Positions 48,728 through 56,262 of a stretch of 64,000 nt of DNA are shown here, one piece after another. The stretch is from positions 9,823 through 73,822 of the forward strand of contig JBJKSX010000059.1 in the NCBI GenBank assembly GCA_046703545.1, written 5' to 3'. This stretch comes from JAJZOM01 sp046703545. Its GTDB lineage: Archaea; Thermoplasmatota; Thermoplasmata; Thermoplasmatales; Thermoplasmataceae. The notes beneath the pieces are model-generated. The model saw only the letters and a list, made by a program, of their open reading frames with translations. It did not search any database and was not told the DNA's origin. Within the stretch, counting starts at the first letter, position 1; each line of letters opens with the position of its first letter. The position numbers were made by a program, and so were the translations under genes.

Positions 48728-49470
48728 TATTCACCACCTCTTTCCTTTGCAATGGACTCAAACTTGCCGGCCAGTGCCTCACGCTGCAGGGCGTAAATCT
48801 TCTTCATTGCTTCCTGCATCATTCCAACCGCCTTGTCGAATTCTTCCACGGTGAGGTCTCCATCCATCTGCATGAGCACAACCTTTCCAGACTGGGCCAG
48901 CATCCCCATTGGGAGATCTGCCTCTCCGAAATTGTCCTCCTCCTTTCCGAGGTCCAGGACTATCTGTCCCTCCACCTTTCCAGCAGTGCATCCCACAACA
49001 AGATCCCTCATTGGTATGCCTGCCGCAGCGAGCGCAACAGATGCTGCCGTCAGTCCGGCAATCCTTGTGCCTGCATCGGCCTGGAGGACTTCTATGGTCA
49101 CATCGATCTGTGCCCTTGGGAATAGTTCCACCATAACTGCATTCTGCAGTGCTTCCGAAATGACCTTTGAGATTTCGACCGACCTTCTGTCCGGTCCCGG
49201 CCTCTTCCTTTCATCCACCGAGAATGCTGCCATGTTGTACCTTGCCTTCACTATGGCTTTCTCTATATCCTGAGTGTGCTTTGGATAAGCTTCCCTGGGT
49301 CCATATACCGCAACAAGTATCTTGTTGCCCCCCCATTCAATGAAAGCCGAGCCGTCGGCCCTTTCAAGAACGTTTGTTTCTATCTTCAGGGGCCTCAGTT
49401 CTGTTGGCGACCTTCCGTCAAGCCTGAGTCCCTTCTTGTCAATCAACTTAATATCGCTTGCTGTTCCCAT
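48727..49470 (-). CDS. rrp41: exosome complex exonuclease subunit Rrp41
   Basis: 247 aa, the active RNase PH-type subunit that degrades RNA 3' to 5' with phosphate. Features: GLRLDGRSPTELRP, GSAFIEWGGNKILVAVYGPREA, RRSVEISKVISEALQNAV, and the catalytic acidic segment DLGKEEDNFGEADLPMGM. Starts directly after the rrp4 stop. Part of psmA-SBDS-rrp4-rrp41-rrp42 order. Confidence 0.96.
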   Translation of the reverse strand: MGTASDIKLIDKKGLRLDGRSPTELRPLKIETNVLERADGSAFIEWGGNKILVAVYGPREAYPKHTQDIEKAIVKARYNMAAFSVDERKRPGPDRRSVEISKVISEALQNAVMVELFPRAQIDVTIEVLQADAGTRIAGLTAASVALAAAGIPMRDLVVGCTAGKVEGQIVLDLGKEEDNFGEADLPMGMLAQSGKVVLMQMDGDLTVEEFDKAVGMMQEAMKKIYALQREALAGKFESIAKERGGE

Positions 49471-50142
49471 CTATTCACCTTTTAATTCCTTGAGATAGCC
49501 CTGAATCCTGTCTGTGAGGCCAGTCGTATGTGCTTCTTCTTCTACCTTCTTTATGGCCCTTATTGCTACGGAGACATTCTCCGGGGTTCCGTCCACCCAT
49601 ATGAGGCCATTCTGGCCAACCACAATTCTGGTTTCAGTGCTGTCTTTTATCATGTTCACCATGGATCCGCCCTTTCCAATGATCCTTGGAACCTTTGGAG
49701 CAGGCACCACGGTTATCTGCCCTCCTTCTAGCTTCCTGAGGCCCACATCCTTCATGGTGAGCCAGCTCTCCTTGATCTCGTTGAGCGTCATCACTTTTGT
49801 ATAGATGTAGTCGCCGGGAGCAAGGTACCTGAGGAGGTCCCCTGAATTTGTCCTCCATGGCGTGTCATTCATGTGGAGCAATGTGTGGTATGGCGAGCTG
49901 ATATCCACAATCCACATTGAAGGACCTACTTCTATAACCTTCCCAATGACCTTGTCGCCCCTTCTTGGATAATATGGTCCGGAAAAAGGTACAACATCCA
50001 CGAAATGGTCACTGACCTGAACAGTACCGAAAAAAGAGGAACAGAACTGGTTTTCACCGCATTTATGCACTCCGTTCCTTGGCTTGCCGAGGCTCTCCTC
50101 AAGGATGTCCCCCGGCATAACTATCTGTTTTGCTTCTGACAT
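49471..50142 (-). CDS. rrp4: exosome complex RNA-binding subunit Rrp4
   Basis: 223 aa cap subunit that feeds RNA into the exosome ring. N-terminal domain (IVMPGDILEES), S1 domain (GDKVIGKVIEVGPSMWIVDISSPYHTLLHMND) and C-terminal KH domain with the GxxG loop VPRIIGKGGSMV. Complete length. Preceded by a 222-nt gap from SBDS that may hold its own promoter and a small doubtful frame. Confidence 0.96.
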   Translation of the reverse strand: MSEAKQIVMPGDILEESLGKPRNGVHKCGENQFCSSFFGTVQVSDHFVDVVPFSGPYYPRRGDKVIGKVIEVGPSMWIVDISSPYHTLLHMNDTPWRTNSGDLLRYLAPGDYIYTKVMTLNEIKESWLTMKDVGLRKLEGGQITVVPAPKVPRIIGKGGSMVNMIKDSTETRIVVGQNGLIWVDGTPENVSVAIRAIKKVEEEAHTTGLTDRIQGYLKELKGE

Positions 50143-50160
50143 TAATTCACCTTCGAATAC

Positions 50161-50286
50161 TCAAGCTTGAATTCCCCTGTCGCTATTTGAACATTGCTTC
50201 ACGGCAGAAACCCATAAGTTGCTTCCACCACCAAATCCCTTTTGCTGCTTGAGGAATAGGCCTGATACACTTTTTCTTCTCGGCAT
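50161..50286 (-). CDS. doubtful 41-codon frame upstream of rrp4
   Basis: A frame of 41 residues starting MPRRKSVSGLFLKQQ, basic at the N-terminus and Ser/Gly-rich, ends 18 nt before rrp4. An AATAAATATGG box lies 17-27 nt upstream of its ATG, so it would be the first frame on a leaderless rrp4 transcript. I do not recognise it; it may only be leader sequence. RNase P protein genes that other archaea carry in this operon are not here. Confidence 0.25.
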   Translation of the reverse strand: MPRRKSVSGLFLKQQKGFGGGSNLWVSAVKQCSNSDRGIQA

Positions 50287-50364
50287 TCCATATTTAAGCC
50301 ATATTTATTATTTCCGTATCCGGGAAATCTTCTGTGAATGCACCGCAGAATTTGCTCAAGAAGG

Positions 50365-51063
50365 CTATTTTCCTTTCACAACCTTGATTTCAATGTCATC
50401 CTGGCCTTTTCTGCTGAGTGACCCCATGATCTCGTTCGCAAGTCCCGATGGTACTTCGAGAAGGCCAATCCATGAACCGTCCGGGGCCCATTCTTCCTTC
50501 TGGAGATATCCTCCCCTGACTATTTCTCCGTATACTCTTCCGTATGCATCCCCTGTAAGCTTTACAGCGAGTTTCGTCTTTTCCATGCGGATTGGGATCA
50601 ATGGCTTGATTGCCTTCAGCACAATCTGCACCTGTTCGCCAACTCCCTTGAAAGGGTCGATGTGGATCTTGGTTTCTTCCAGTGCCTGCGCTATTCTGGA
50701 GGCAGGGTGGGGCGTGTTTGTCTGCGGGTTGATTGATTCCCGGGCTATGGTGTCGATGACCTGGCGCCTCTTCCTCTCCGTCATCTGGTGACGCTGCTCT
50801 GTTGTGAGCTGGATCTGCCCCTTTCTCACTATCTCAATAATAATCTCCGAAATGTCGGTTGTCTTGAAGACTTCCTTGAGTGACTCTTCGCCTGCCTTCT
50901 CTCCCTTTTTGGCATCCTTGTAGATCTCGTCCAGGGCAACATCGTTCTCAAGATCCAGCTTGCCCTCCTTGATCTTCTCAGTTGCATCCGGATCAACGAA
51001 GATCTCAAACTTGTGGCCATGGGATTCAAGTCTTGCCACAATGGCGTCTTCCACTCTTACCAT
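50365..51063 (-). CDS. sdo1: ribosome maturation protein SBDS (Sdo1)
   Basis: 232 aa homologue of the Shwachman-Bodian-Diamond protein, which with EF-2 helps release the anti-association factor aIF6 from the large subunit. Three-domain layout: N-terminal FYSH (HKFEIFVDPDATEKIKEG, LKEVFKTTDISEIIIEIVRKGQIQLTTEQR), helical middle (TERKRRQVIDTIARESINPQTNTPHPASRI), and a ferredoxin-like C-terminal domain, here ending in a KGQDDIEIKVVKG tail. TTTTATG about 25 nt upstream of ATG 51063 suggests a separate promoter from psmA, which ends with its own terminator-like hairpin. Confidence 0.95.
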   Translation of the reverse strand: MVRVEDAIVARLESHGHKFEIFVDPDATEKIKEGKLDLENDVALDEIYKDAKKGEKAGEESLKEVFKTTDISEIIIEIVRKGQIQLTTEQRHQMTERKRRQVIDTIARESINPQTNTPHPASRIAQALEETKIHIDPFKGVGEQVQIVLKAIKPLIPIRMEKTKLAVKLTGDAYGRVYGEIVRGGYLQKEEWAPDGSWIGLLEVPSGLANEIMGSLSRKGQDDIEIKVVKGK

Positions 51064-51106
51064 GAAAAGAAATCAGATGGAATCATAAAATAATATTGGA
51101 TTGGCG

Positions 51107-51129
51107 GGTGCAAAAAAAGTTACTGCACC
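51107..51129 (-). terminator. hairpin with psmA stop codon and U-run in its loop
   Basis: GGTGCA (51129-51124 on the minus strand) pairs with TGCACC (51112-51107). The loop contains the psmA stop TAA (51122-51120) and most of a seven-T run (51118-51112). An unusual layout in which the U-run is inside the loop. Confidence 0.45.
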
Positions 51130-51824
51130 AGCTTTTCAACTTCTTCTTTTGAATATATATGGAATTTGTTGCCCTCAGTTATTGCAGCAACTTCCGGAGT
51201 CCTGAATTCTGATGGGTCCTCGTAAGAGTCCTTAAGCGACTTTATTCCCAGATTTACGGCTTCCATTTCGCCAAGGTCTTCCTTGTACTCCTTCTCCAGT
51301 TTCTCCACCACGGGGTTCCTGTATTCTCCGATTGCAACTGCCTTGTATTCGTTGATGGTACCGGCAGGGTCGCAGTCGAAAAGTCTTGGCCCTATGCTGT
51401 CAAAACCTGCAAAAATCATTGCAACACCATATGGCCTTACTCCGCCATACTGCGTGTACTGCTGCATCTGGTCTGCAACTCTCTTCACGAGGTTCTCTAT
51501 ATTCACGAGGGATCCATAAGTGATCTTCTCCTGCTGGACCGAAATCCTAGCGAGGTCTATCAGAATCCTTGCGTCAGCAACAAGCCCGGATGTGACTGTT
51601 GAAACATAATCGTCAATGAGCTGAATCTTCTCCATTGAGTTCTGTTCAACCAGCCTGCTTCTTGACTTCTTGTCTGAAATGAGAACTACGCCATTCTTGA
51701 ATCTTATGCCGAGAGCTGTTGAACCTTTCTTGATTGCCTCTCTCGCATATTCAACCTGAAAGAGCCTTCCGTCCGGGGAAAATACGGTTATTGCCCTGTC
51801 ATAAGCCATTTGGCCCTGCTGCAT
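51120..51824 (-). CDS. psmA: proteasome subunit alpha
   Basis: 234 aa. N-terminal gate helix region MQQGQMAYDRAITVFSPDGRLFQVEYAREAIKKGSTALGIR is the alpha-subunit signature; then KSRSRLVEQNSMEKIQLIDDYVSTVTSGLVADARILIDLAR and QYGGVRPYGVAMIFAGFD. It forms the outer rings of the 20S particle. GGTGA five nt before the ATG is the Shine-Dalgarno; TTTATAAT (about 51858-51867) is the TATA box, leaving a short leader. Heads the exosome superoperon as in other archaea. Confidence 0.97.
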   Translation of the reverse strand: MQQGQMAYDRAITVFSPDGRLFQVEYAREAIKKGSTALGIRFKNGVVLISDKKSRSRLVEQNSMEKIQLIDDYVSTVTSGLVADARILIDLARISVQQEKITYGSLVNIENLVKRVADQMQQYTQYGGVRPYGVAMIFAGFDSIGPRLFDCDPAGTINEYKAVAIGEYRNPVVEKLEKEYKEDLGEMEAVNLGIKSLKDSYEDPSEFRTPEVAAITEGNKFHIYSKEEVEKLVQ

Positions 51825-51979
51825 CTAATTCACCTTGGCTTCCATAAGCTATCCCAATTATAAAGGTTTTCTCAGTGGGGCGACGATTGTAATTTCCCGG
51901 AAAATGGCATCTGGAGCCCACACCACTTAAACGTTTCCAATTGTTTTTATGGAGGCCATTTTTCAAAGTCTGGATTTGC

Positions 51980-52011
51980 AAAAAAAAGAGGCATGAGTTT
52001 TCAAAACTCAT
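51980..52011 (-). terminator. strong stop-codon hairpin plus U-run after MFS exporter
   Basis: ATGAGTTTT-C-AAAACTCAT (52011-51993) is a perfect 9-bp inverted repeat that contains the stop TGA (52010-52008), followed on the minus strand by GCCTC and eight Ts (51987-51980). The best intrinsic-terminator candidate in the window. Confidence 0.75.
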
Positions 52012-53270
52012 ATTGTCAGGTTGTAGAACTCCTTGAAATAAAGTGGGCCAACCACCGTGAGGGCTATGATTGCAGCAATGAAGTAGAACGAGCCCGCAAT
52101 GGTGAAGAAAGCTATGAGCACACCCCCAATTGCACCTGAAAGGAAGGTGAGGCTTATTGCGAAAGTGTTGATTGCACCCATTGTCCTGCCCATCATTTCC
52201 TGGTCAACAATCTTGACGATAGATGTCATCACCATCACGTTCGTTATTCCCACAAGGACCCCTATGGCAAAGGAGAAGGGAAAATCAAGGTAGATGTCCT
52301 GGAAGTACCCTATCATCACAAGTATCACGCTTGTGAAAATGAGAAGGGCCAGTGCATAGGGGCCAATCTTTCCTTTCACCCTGGAACCCACTGCCGATCC
52401 TGCAAAAATGCCCAGGGTCAGAGCAAGGAAGAATCCTGTGAAGTAAATCGCAGGCAGGGAAAATGTCTCCTCAACCTGGTAAGCCATGAGGATCCCAAGT
52501 GTTCCAAATGCAAGGTTTGCCACCAGTGAAATCAGTATGGTAGCCTTGAGCGCCCTCTTGCTGAATATGTACTTGAAGCCGTTTATGATTGAACTGCCAA
52601 TAGATTCCTCGTTTGAGGCCACTTCAAGCCTCTCGTTCTTCAGCAGCGCAATTGGTATTATTGAGACAGCCATGATAAGGGCGAAGCTGTAGATGGCGAA
52701 CTGCAGCCCAAAGAGTATCAGAACTCCTGCCGCAACAAACCCGACACCCTGCCCCAGTGAGGTTACACTCTGCATGAGGGCAGAACCGTTCTTGTACTGC
52801 CCCTCCTTGAGGAACTGCTTTGTCCAGCTTGCCCTGGTGGAATTCAGGATGTCTGAAGTCAGGCCGACCACAAATGCCACCGAATATATGGAGATAACCT
52901 GCAACACCAGGCTGGAGGTCACGAGAGAAACGGCCAGGGCCAGCACAACTGCTGCCCTCAGTGCGGATGCGACTATTGAAAGAAGCTTCTTGCTGAACAG
53001 GCTGTCCACATAAGCGCCGAATGCGAAACTCAGCAGGAGCGGAAGTGCGCCCATTCCGTCCGCAAACCCTGTTATTATGGGGTTGTTTGTCACAGCCAGG
53101 GCAATCCATATGATTGCCAGGCTCAGGGCTGAAGAGCCCACGGTGGAAAGGCCTGCGTTTATTGTGACAAGGTGGAAATTGATACCTATTCTCTCAGGTT
53201 TGGACATTTTTATGTCGCTTTTGTCAGCCATCATTTCAACATAGCTCCTTAGGGCACCTGCGTTGAACAT
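52008..53270 (-). CDS. MFS exporter, macrolide/enterobactin-efflux-like
   Basis: 420 aa with 12 membrane segments. It resembles the MefA/EntS (DHA3) efflux group: GADGMGALPLLLSFAFGAYVDSLFSKKLL (loop 2-3 of type PxxGxxxDrxxrkxl), NSTRASWTKQFLKEGQYKNGSALMQS, and VGSRVKGKIG in the second half. The N-terminus has a charged stretch (EMMADKSDIKMSKPERIG) and several ATGs (53270, 53234, 53231, 53207). TATA-like TTTATATGCC (53318-53327) lies about 50 nt upstream of the first ATG, so either a leader exists or the start is ambiguous. Divergent from a winged-helix regulator. Confidence 0.85.
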   Translation of the reverse strand: MFNAGALRSYVEMMADKSDIKMSKPERIGINFHLVTINAGLSTVGSSALSLAIIWIALAVTNNPIITGFADGMGALPLLLSFAFGAYVDSLFSKKLLSIVASALRAAVVLALAVSLVTSSLVLQVISIYSVAFVVGLTSDILNSTRASWTKQFLKEGQYKNGSALMQSVTSLGQGVGFVAAGVLILFGLQFAIYSFALIMAVSIIPIALLKNERLEVASNEESIGSSIINGFKYIFSKRALKATILISLVANLAFGTLGILMAYQVEETFSLPAIYFTGFFLALTLGIFAGSAVGSRVKGKIGPYALALLIFTSVILVMIGYFQDIYLDFPFSFAIGVLVGITNVMVMTSIVKIVDQEMMGRTMGAINTFAISLTFLSGAIGGVLIAFFTIAGSFYFIAAIIALTVVGPLYFKEFYNLTI

Positions 53271-53327
53271 TCAGTTCAAGCGGTGAACCCATCTACATGA
53301 GTAAATCACATTCAGGCATATAAATGT

Positions 53328-53341
53328 TGTTTATACGTAAA
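53328..53341. promoter_or_regulatory. candidate operator between MFS exporter and regulator
   Basis: TTTATACGTAAATA with palindromic core TACGTA lies between the two opposing TATA boxes, an expected place for autoregulation of a divergent exporter-regulator pair. Outer positions are only partly symmetrical. Confidence 0.3.
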
Positions 53342-53370
53342 TATAAAATTGTAATATCGTATTATGAGTC

Positions 53371-53979
53371 ATGGATCCCTTAGAACGCTTCGACATAATT
53401 TCGAAGACCTACAGCAACCCCACCAAGATTGGGATTATACTTCTGCTGCTGGAAAACAACAGGATGACCGTCACCCAGATGGAAAAATATCTTGGTGTGA
53501 GCAGATCCAACATCTATCATTTTACAGGCCAGATGGTGGCTGATGGCATCCTGAATGAGCCTGAAGTGGTGCCAAAGAAGAATTACGTTGAAAAGTACTA
53601 CACATTGAATGTGGACATGATCGAGTTCAAGGAGGAAGACTGGGAGGAGGGGTTCAACACAATGAGCATTGATGCACTGAGATTGATGCTGAGCTCTGCG
53701 CTTCTTGGCTACTCCATGGACCTCAAGTTTCATGCGGAAAGGCTGTCCAAAGCCAGCGATGAAGAGATCCTCAGGCTGAAGGAGTGGTTCAACGAAACGC
53801 CTTCCTCTCTTCTTTACTCCACAATGTCAGCCCTGGGGGCGAAAGAGGCAAAACGCCTCCTGACGCGCATGACCAGCGAGTTGATGGAGGGCTCTAAGAA
53901 AAGGAATGAGAAAGACAGCGAGGATGTGGCCAAACTCATTGTCGTTTTCCTGCCTTTCCTTAAGGGCGCAATGCAGTGA
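53371..53979 (+). CDS. winged-helix transcription regulator (ArsR-like)
   Basis: 202 aa. N-terminal winged HTH: NPTKIGIILLLLENNRMTVTQMEKYLGVSRSNIYHFTGQMVADGILNEPEVV with a wing ending YVEKYYTLNVD; the rest is a helical effector/dimerisation domain (about 80-200) that I do not recognise. Leaderless start: AAATATAAAAT (53338-53348) is centred 28 nt upstream. The divergent MFS exporter is its likely target; a TTTATACGTAAATA element with palindromic core TACGTA lies between their promoters. Confidence 0.85.
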   Translation: MDPLERFDIISKTYSNPTKIGIILLLLENNRMTVTQMEKYLGVSRSNIYHFTGQMVADGILNEPEVVPKKNYVEKYYTLNVDMIEFKEEDWEEGFNTMSIDALRLMLSSALLGYSMDLKFHAERLSKASDEEILRLKEWFNETPSSLLYSTMSALGAKEAKRLLTRMTSELMEGSKKRNEKDSEDVAKLIVVFLPFLKGAMQ

Positions 53980-54040
53980 TTCAGCTAGAGAATACATGCC
54001 AGATGAATGAATTGAGGCCAGTGCACGGAGTTAGAGGATA

Positions 54041-54901
54041 ATGGGGCTGAACGGCATTGCTGATGGTGATTACGTAATTTTCGACAACCATCTCCACCTC
54101 AACCCGGAGGGAAGGCTGCTGCAGGCAGTTGACATGTTCAGGAAAGCTGGGGGAGATTCTTTCAATCTTGTGAACCTGCCGGACAAGAACCTCCCCGTGG
54201 AGAACTACTATGAAGAACTGTATGAGAGGACGTTGAAGATAGCAGATCTGGTGGAATCGGAAAGAGGCCTGAAGGTGCCTGTTACACTTGGCCCGTACCC
54301 GCTTGATTATTTCAGGTTCAAGGAGAGGGGGCTTGATCCTGTGGAGGAATTGAGGAAGGGCGTAGACCTTGCCGCACACTACATTTCTGAAGGCAGGGCC
54401 CACGCAATTGGAGAGATAGGGAGGCCCCATTTTCCTGTTCCAGAAGAAGTCATGGAGGACAGCAACAGCATAATACAGTATTCCATGGAGCAGGCAAGGG
54501 ATCTTGATTGCCCCGTGATCCTGCACACCGATGACCTTGGGCAGGAAGGGTACGGTTTGATGGAATCCATTGCAAGGAAAGCTGCCATCAGGCTTCCAAT
54601 GGTGGTGAAGCATCACGCTCTTCCCGAAGACATGTCCTTCAACACAGAAATTCAAAGATCCATTCTCGCGTCGAAGTCGAACACCAGAAAGGCAGGGGCA
54701 TCGGGGAAACCCTTCCTTCTTGAGACAGATTACGTGGATGAAATAGGACTTGGCTGGAAGGTGATCCCACCCGACTCGGTGCCAAGGAGGGCGATCCTGC
54801 TCAAATCTGAATCGCCCCATTGGGAAAGCATCTTTGGGCAGACTTTCAGAAAACTTCCACTGCAACTATTCGGCGAGGACATATTCTCCAAATTCATTTG
54901 A
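54041..54901 (+). CDS. TatD-related metal-dependent hydrolase
   Basis: 286 aa amidohydrolase-fold protein of the archaeal TatD-like group (COG1831/COG1099 type). Metal motifs: FDNHLHL (His-x-His, residues about 15-20), EIGRPHF, PVILHTDDLG, VVKHHAL and a late LLETDYVDE (Asp). Related enzymes act as nucleases or lactonases; archaeal members are uncharacterised. GAGG just before ATG 54041 is weak. A large antisense open frame covers the gene and is rejected. Confidence 0.87.
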   Translation: MGLNGIADGDYVIFDNHLHLNPEGRLLQAVDMFRKAGGDSFNLVNLPDKNLPVENYYEELYERTLKIADLVESERGLKVPVTLGPYPLDYFRFKERGLDPVEELRKGVDLAAHYISEGRAHAIGEIGRPHFPVPEEVMEDSNSIIQYSMEQARDLDCPVILHTDDLGQEGYGLMESIARKAAIRLPMVVKHHALPEDMSFNTEIQRSILASKSNTRKAGASGKPFLLETDYVDEIGLGWKVIPPDSVPRRAILLKSESPHWESIFGQTFRKLPLQLFGEDIFSKFI

Positions 54902-54942
54902 TGTAGCAATGGTTAAATATACATTATAGCAATGGAAATGCA

Positions 54943-55596
54943 ATGACCTTCACTCCTGCCCAGATTGATAAAGTATCGGATGATCTGAGATCATTCCTTC
55001 GGGTGGAAGTGAGGTCTAAGAAGGTCAAGAAGCTTGACCCGGCTTTCTACAAGAACGTCACTGAAGCACTTGAAACCCTGAAAGCCGAAGCAGAGACATA
55101 CCTTGTGAAACAGGATATCACCAATTACATCAACCTCACGGAAAGAATAGACTACATCGAAAGGGATTTCAAGGCCCTATTCCAGAGAAGGTTTGAGAAG
55201 ATAGGCACGCTTTCCATTTATGACCTTGACTCCGAGCTGATGAATGCACTGACCCCTGAAGAGAAGGACTTCATCACCAGGCTCCACAACATGATGCAGG
55301 ACGAGTACAATTTCCTCCTCAACAAGATCTCGCAGAAGGAGGAGGAAGAAAAACAGCAGGAGGCTGAGCCTGAGAGGGCCCCTGAAGAAGCCGAGGAGAA
55401 AAAGGAACCGGAGAAGGTGGAAGCAGAAAAGAATGAGGAGGAGTATTTTGTGGTCAGAATACTGGGGGACCAGCCACCTATTGCACAGCCTGAAGGGGAC
55501 TTCTACCTTCATGATAATGACCTTGTCTATCTTCCGGAAAAGTTCGCAGAGATCCTCATAAAAAGAAAAGCTGCACAGAAAGTTGAACTCGCCTGA
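54943..55596 (+). CDS. gins51: GINS complex subunit Gins51
   Basis: 217 aa replication factor linking MCM helicase and the archaeal Cdc45/RecJ-like protein. The helical A domain is N-terminal (about 1-125), a long Glu/Lys linker follows (EEEEKQQEAEPERAPEEAEEKK), and a small beta B domain is C-terminal (YFVVRILGDQPPIAQPEGDFYLHDNDLVYLPEKFAEILI). The A-B order identifies Gins51 (Sld5/Psf1 type). Thermoplasma relatives are known to form homotetramers with this single subunit. Leaderless start 25 nt below TTAAATATAC. Confidence 0.93.
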   Translation: MTFTPAQIDKVSDDLRSFLRVEVRSKKVKKLDPAFYKNVTEALETLKAEAETYLVKQDITNYINLTERIDYIERDFKALFQRRFEKIGTLSIYDLDSELMNALTPEEKDFITRLHNMMQDEYNFLLNKISQKEEEEKQQEAEPERAPEEAEEKKEPEKVEAEKNEEEYFVVRILGDQPPIAQPEGDFYLHDNDLVYLPEKFAEILIKRKAAQKVELA

Positions 55597-55651
55597 AACC
55601 AGACCCCTTTTATTTTTGTATGAAACCAGCGGGGAACAGACCACAGCAATG

Positions 55652-55658
55652 TTTAAAA
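55652..55658 (+). promoter_or_regulatory. rnpB: TATA box of RNase P RNA
   Basis: TTTAAAA centred 25 nt before position 55680, which is the first base of the P1 helix. Confidence 0.55.
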
Positions 55659-55672
55659 TTTCCATTGCAATG

Positions 55673-55999
55673 GGAACCTGTGGAAAAGCCCGAGGGCAAC
55701 TTACGCTCGAAAGAGTGAGGAAAGTCCCCTCTCCATGATGGAGTCCAAGCTGCACAAGCGGCTGCCCCGGGAGGGACGGTTCAGGGAAAAGAAATAAACG
55801 GCTTCCTGCGCAGTGTGATTCCCCTGGATGACGTTTCAGGATGACCCGATGGGAACCCTTCCTGGACGGAGAAAGTCTAAACAGGCCCCGTGACGCCACC
55901 GGGAGGGCCGGGTAGGACGCAGCCTTAGGGCAAAAGTTGAATGTTGCCAACCCGAAAGGGCGAACAGAAAGGGGCTTACTCCGGGCATTTCCACCTTCC
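55673..55999 (+). ncRNA. rnpB: RNase P RNA
   Basis: The catalytic RNA of RNase P, which trims 5' leaders from pre-tRNAs. The universally conserved CR-I sequence GAGGAAAGTCC lies near 55717 and CR-V (CAGAAA...GGCTTACT) at about 55965-55980. The ends pair to form P1: GTGGAAA (55680) with TTTCCAC (55988-55994), next to GCCCG with CGGGC; GGAA (55673) and TTCC (55996) can extend it. Size (about 320 nt) and features fit archaeal type A. The TATA box predicts a 5' end near 55680, so the true boundaries may be a few bases inside. Confidence 0.95.
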
Positions 56000-56063
56000 A
56001 CAATTTCACCGGCGATATGGATAAATATCCCTGAATGCTTTATTTCACATACAGTGGTTTCAA

Positions 56064-56255
56064 ATGGTAGACAAAATCTGTGAAGTTACGGACTGCAACA
56101 AAGACAGTTTCAGGACTGTTCCCGCAGACCTGGCAAAGAAAGTTTTTACCCTGGACGAGAGCAAGACAAAGGTGCATCTCTGCAAGGAACACTACAAGGA
56201 ATACAAGAAGGGAACCAAGAAAGAGAGACAGATGAACAGAATGGACTGGGATTAG
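56064..56255 (+). CDS. small cysteine/histidine protein
   Basis: 63 aa, very Lys/Glu-rich. Pattern CEVTDC near the N-terminus and HLCKEHYKEYKKG near residue 40 give a four-ligand zinc-finger-like site (C6, C11, C41 and H39 or H44). It starts 24 nt below TTTATTTCA and is followed after 7 nt by the glycosyltransferase gene. Not assignable to a known family from memory; likely a small nucleic-acid-binding or regulatory protein. Confidence 0.7.
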   Translation: MVDKICEVTDCNKDSFRTVPADLAKKVFTLDESKTKVHLCKEHYKEYKKGTKKERQMNRMDWD

Positions 56256-56262
56256 TCGGCAC

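Noticed and set aside
53981..54865. Long open frame antisense to the TatD-like hydrolase
   Set aside because: No recognisable motifs, Cys/His/Pro-rich composition typical of antisense frames, and the plus strand carries clear metal-binding motifs.
55177..56001. Long minus-strand open frame over GINS and RNase P RNA
   Set aside because: It covers the conserved RNase P RNA and the antisense of the Glu/Lys-rich GINS linker (hence its Leu/Phe/Ser runs).
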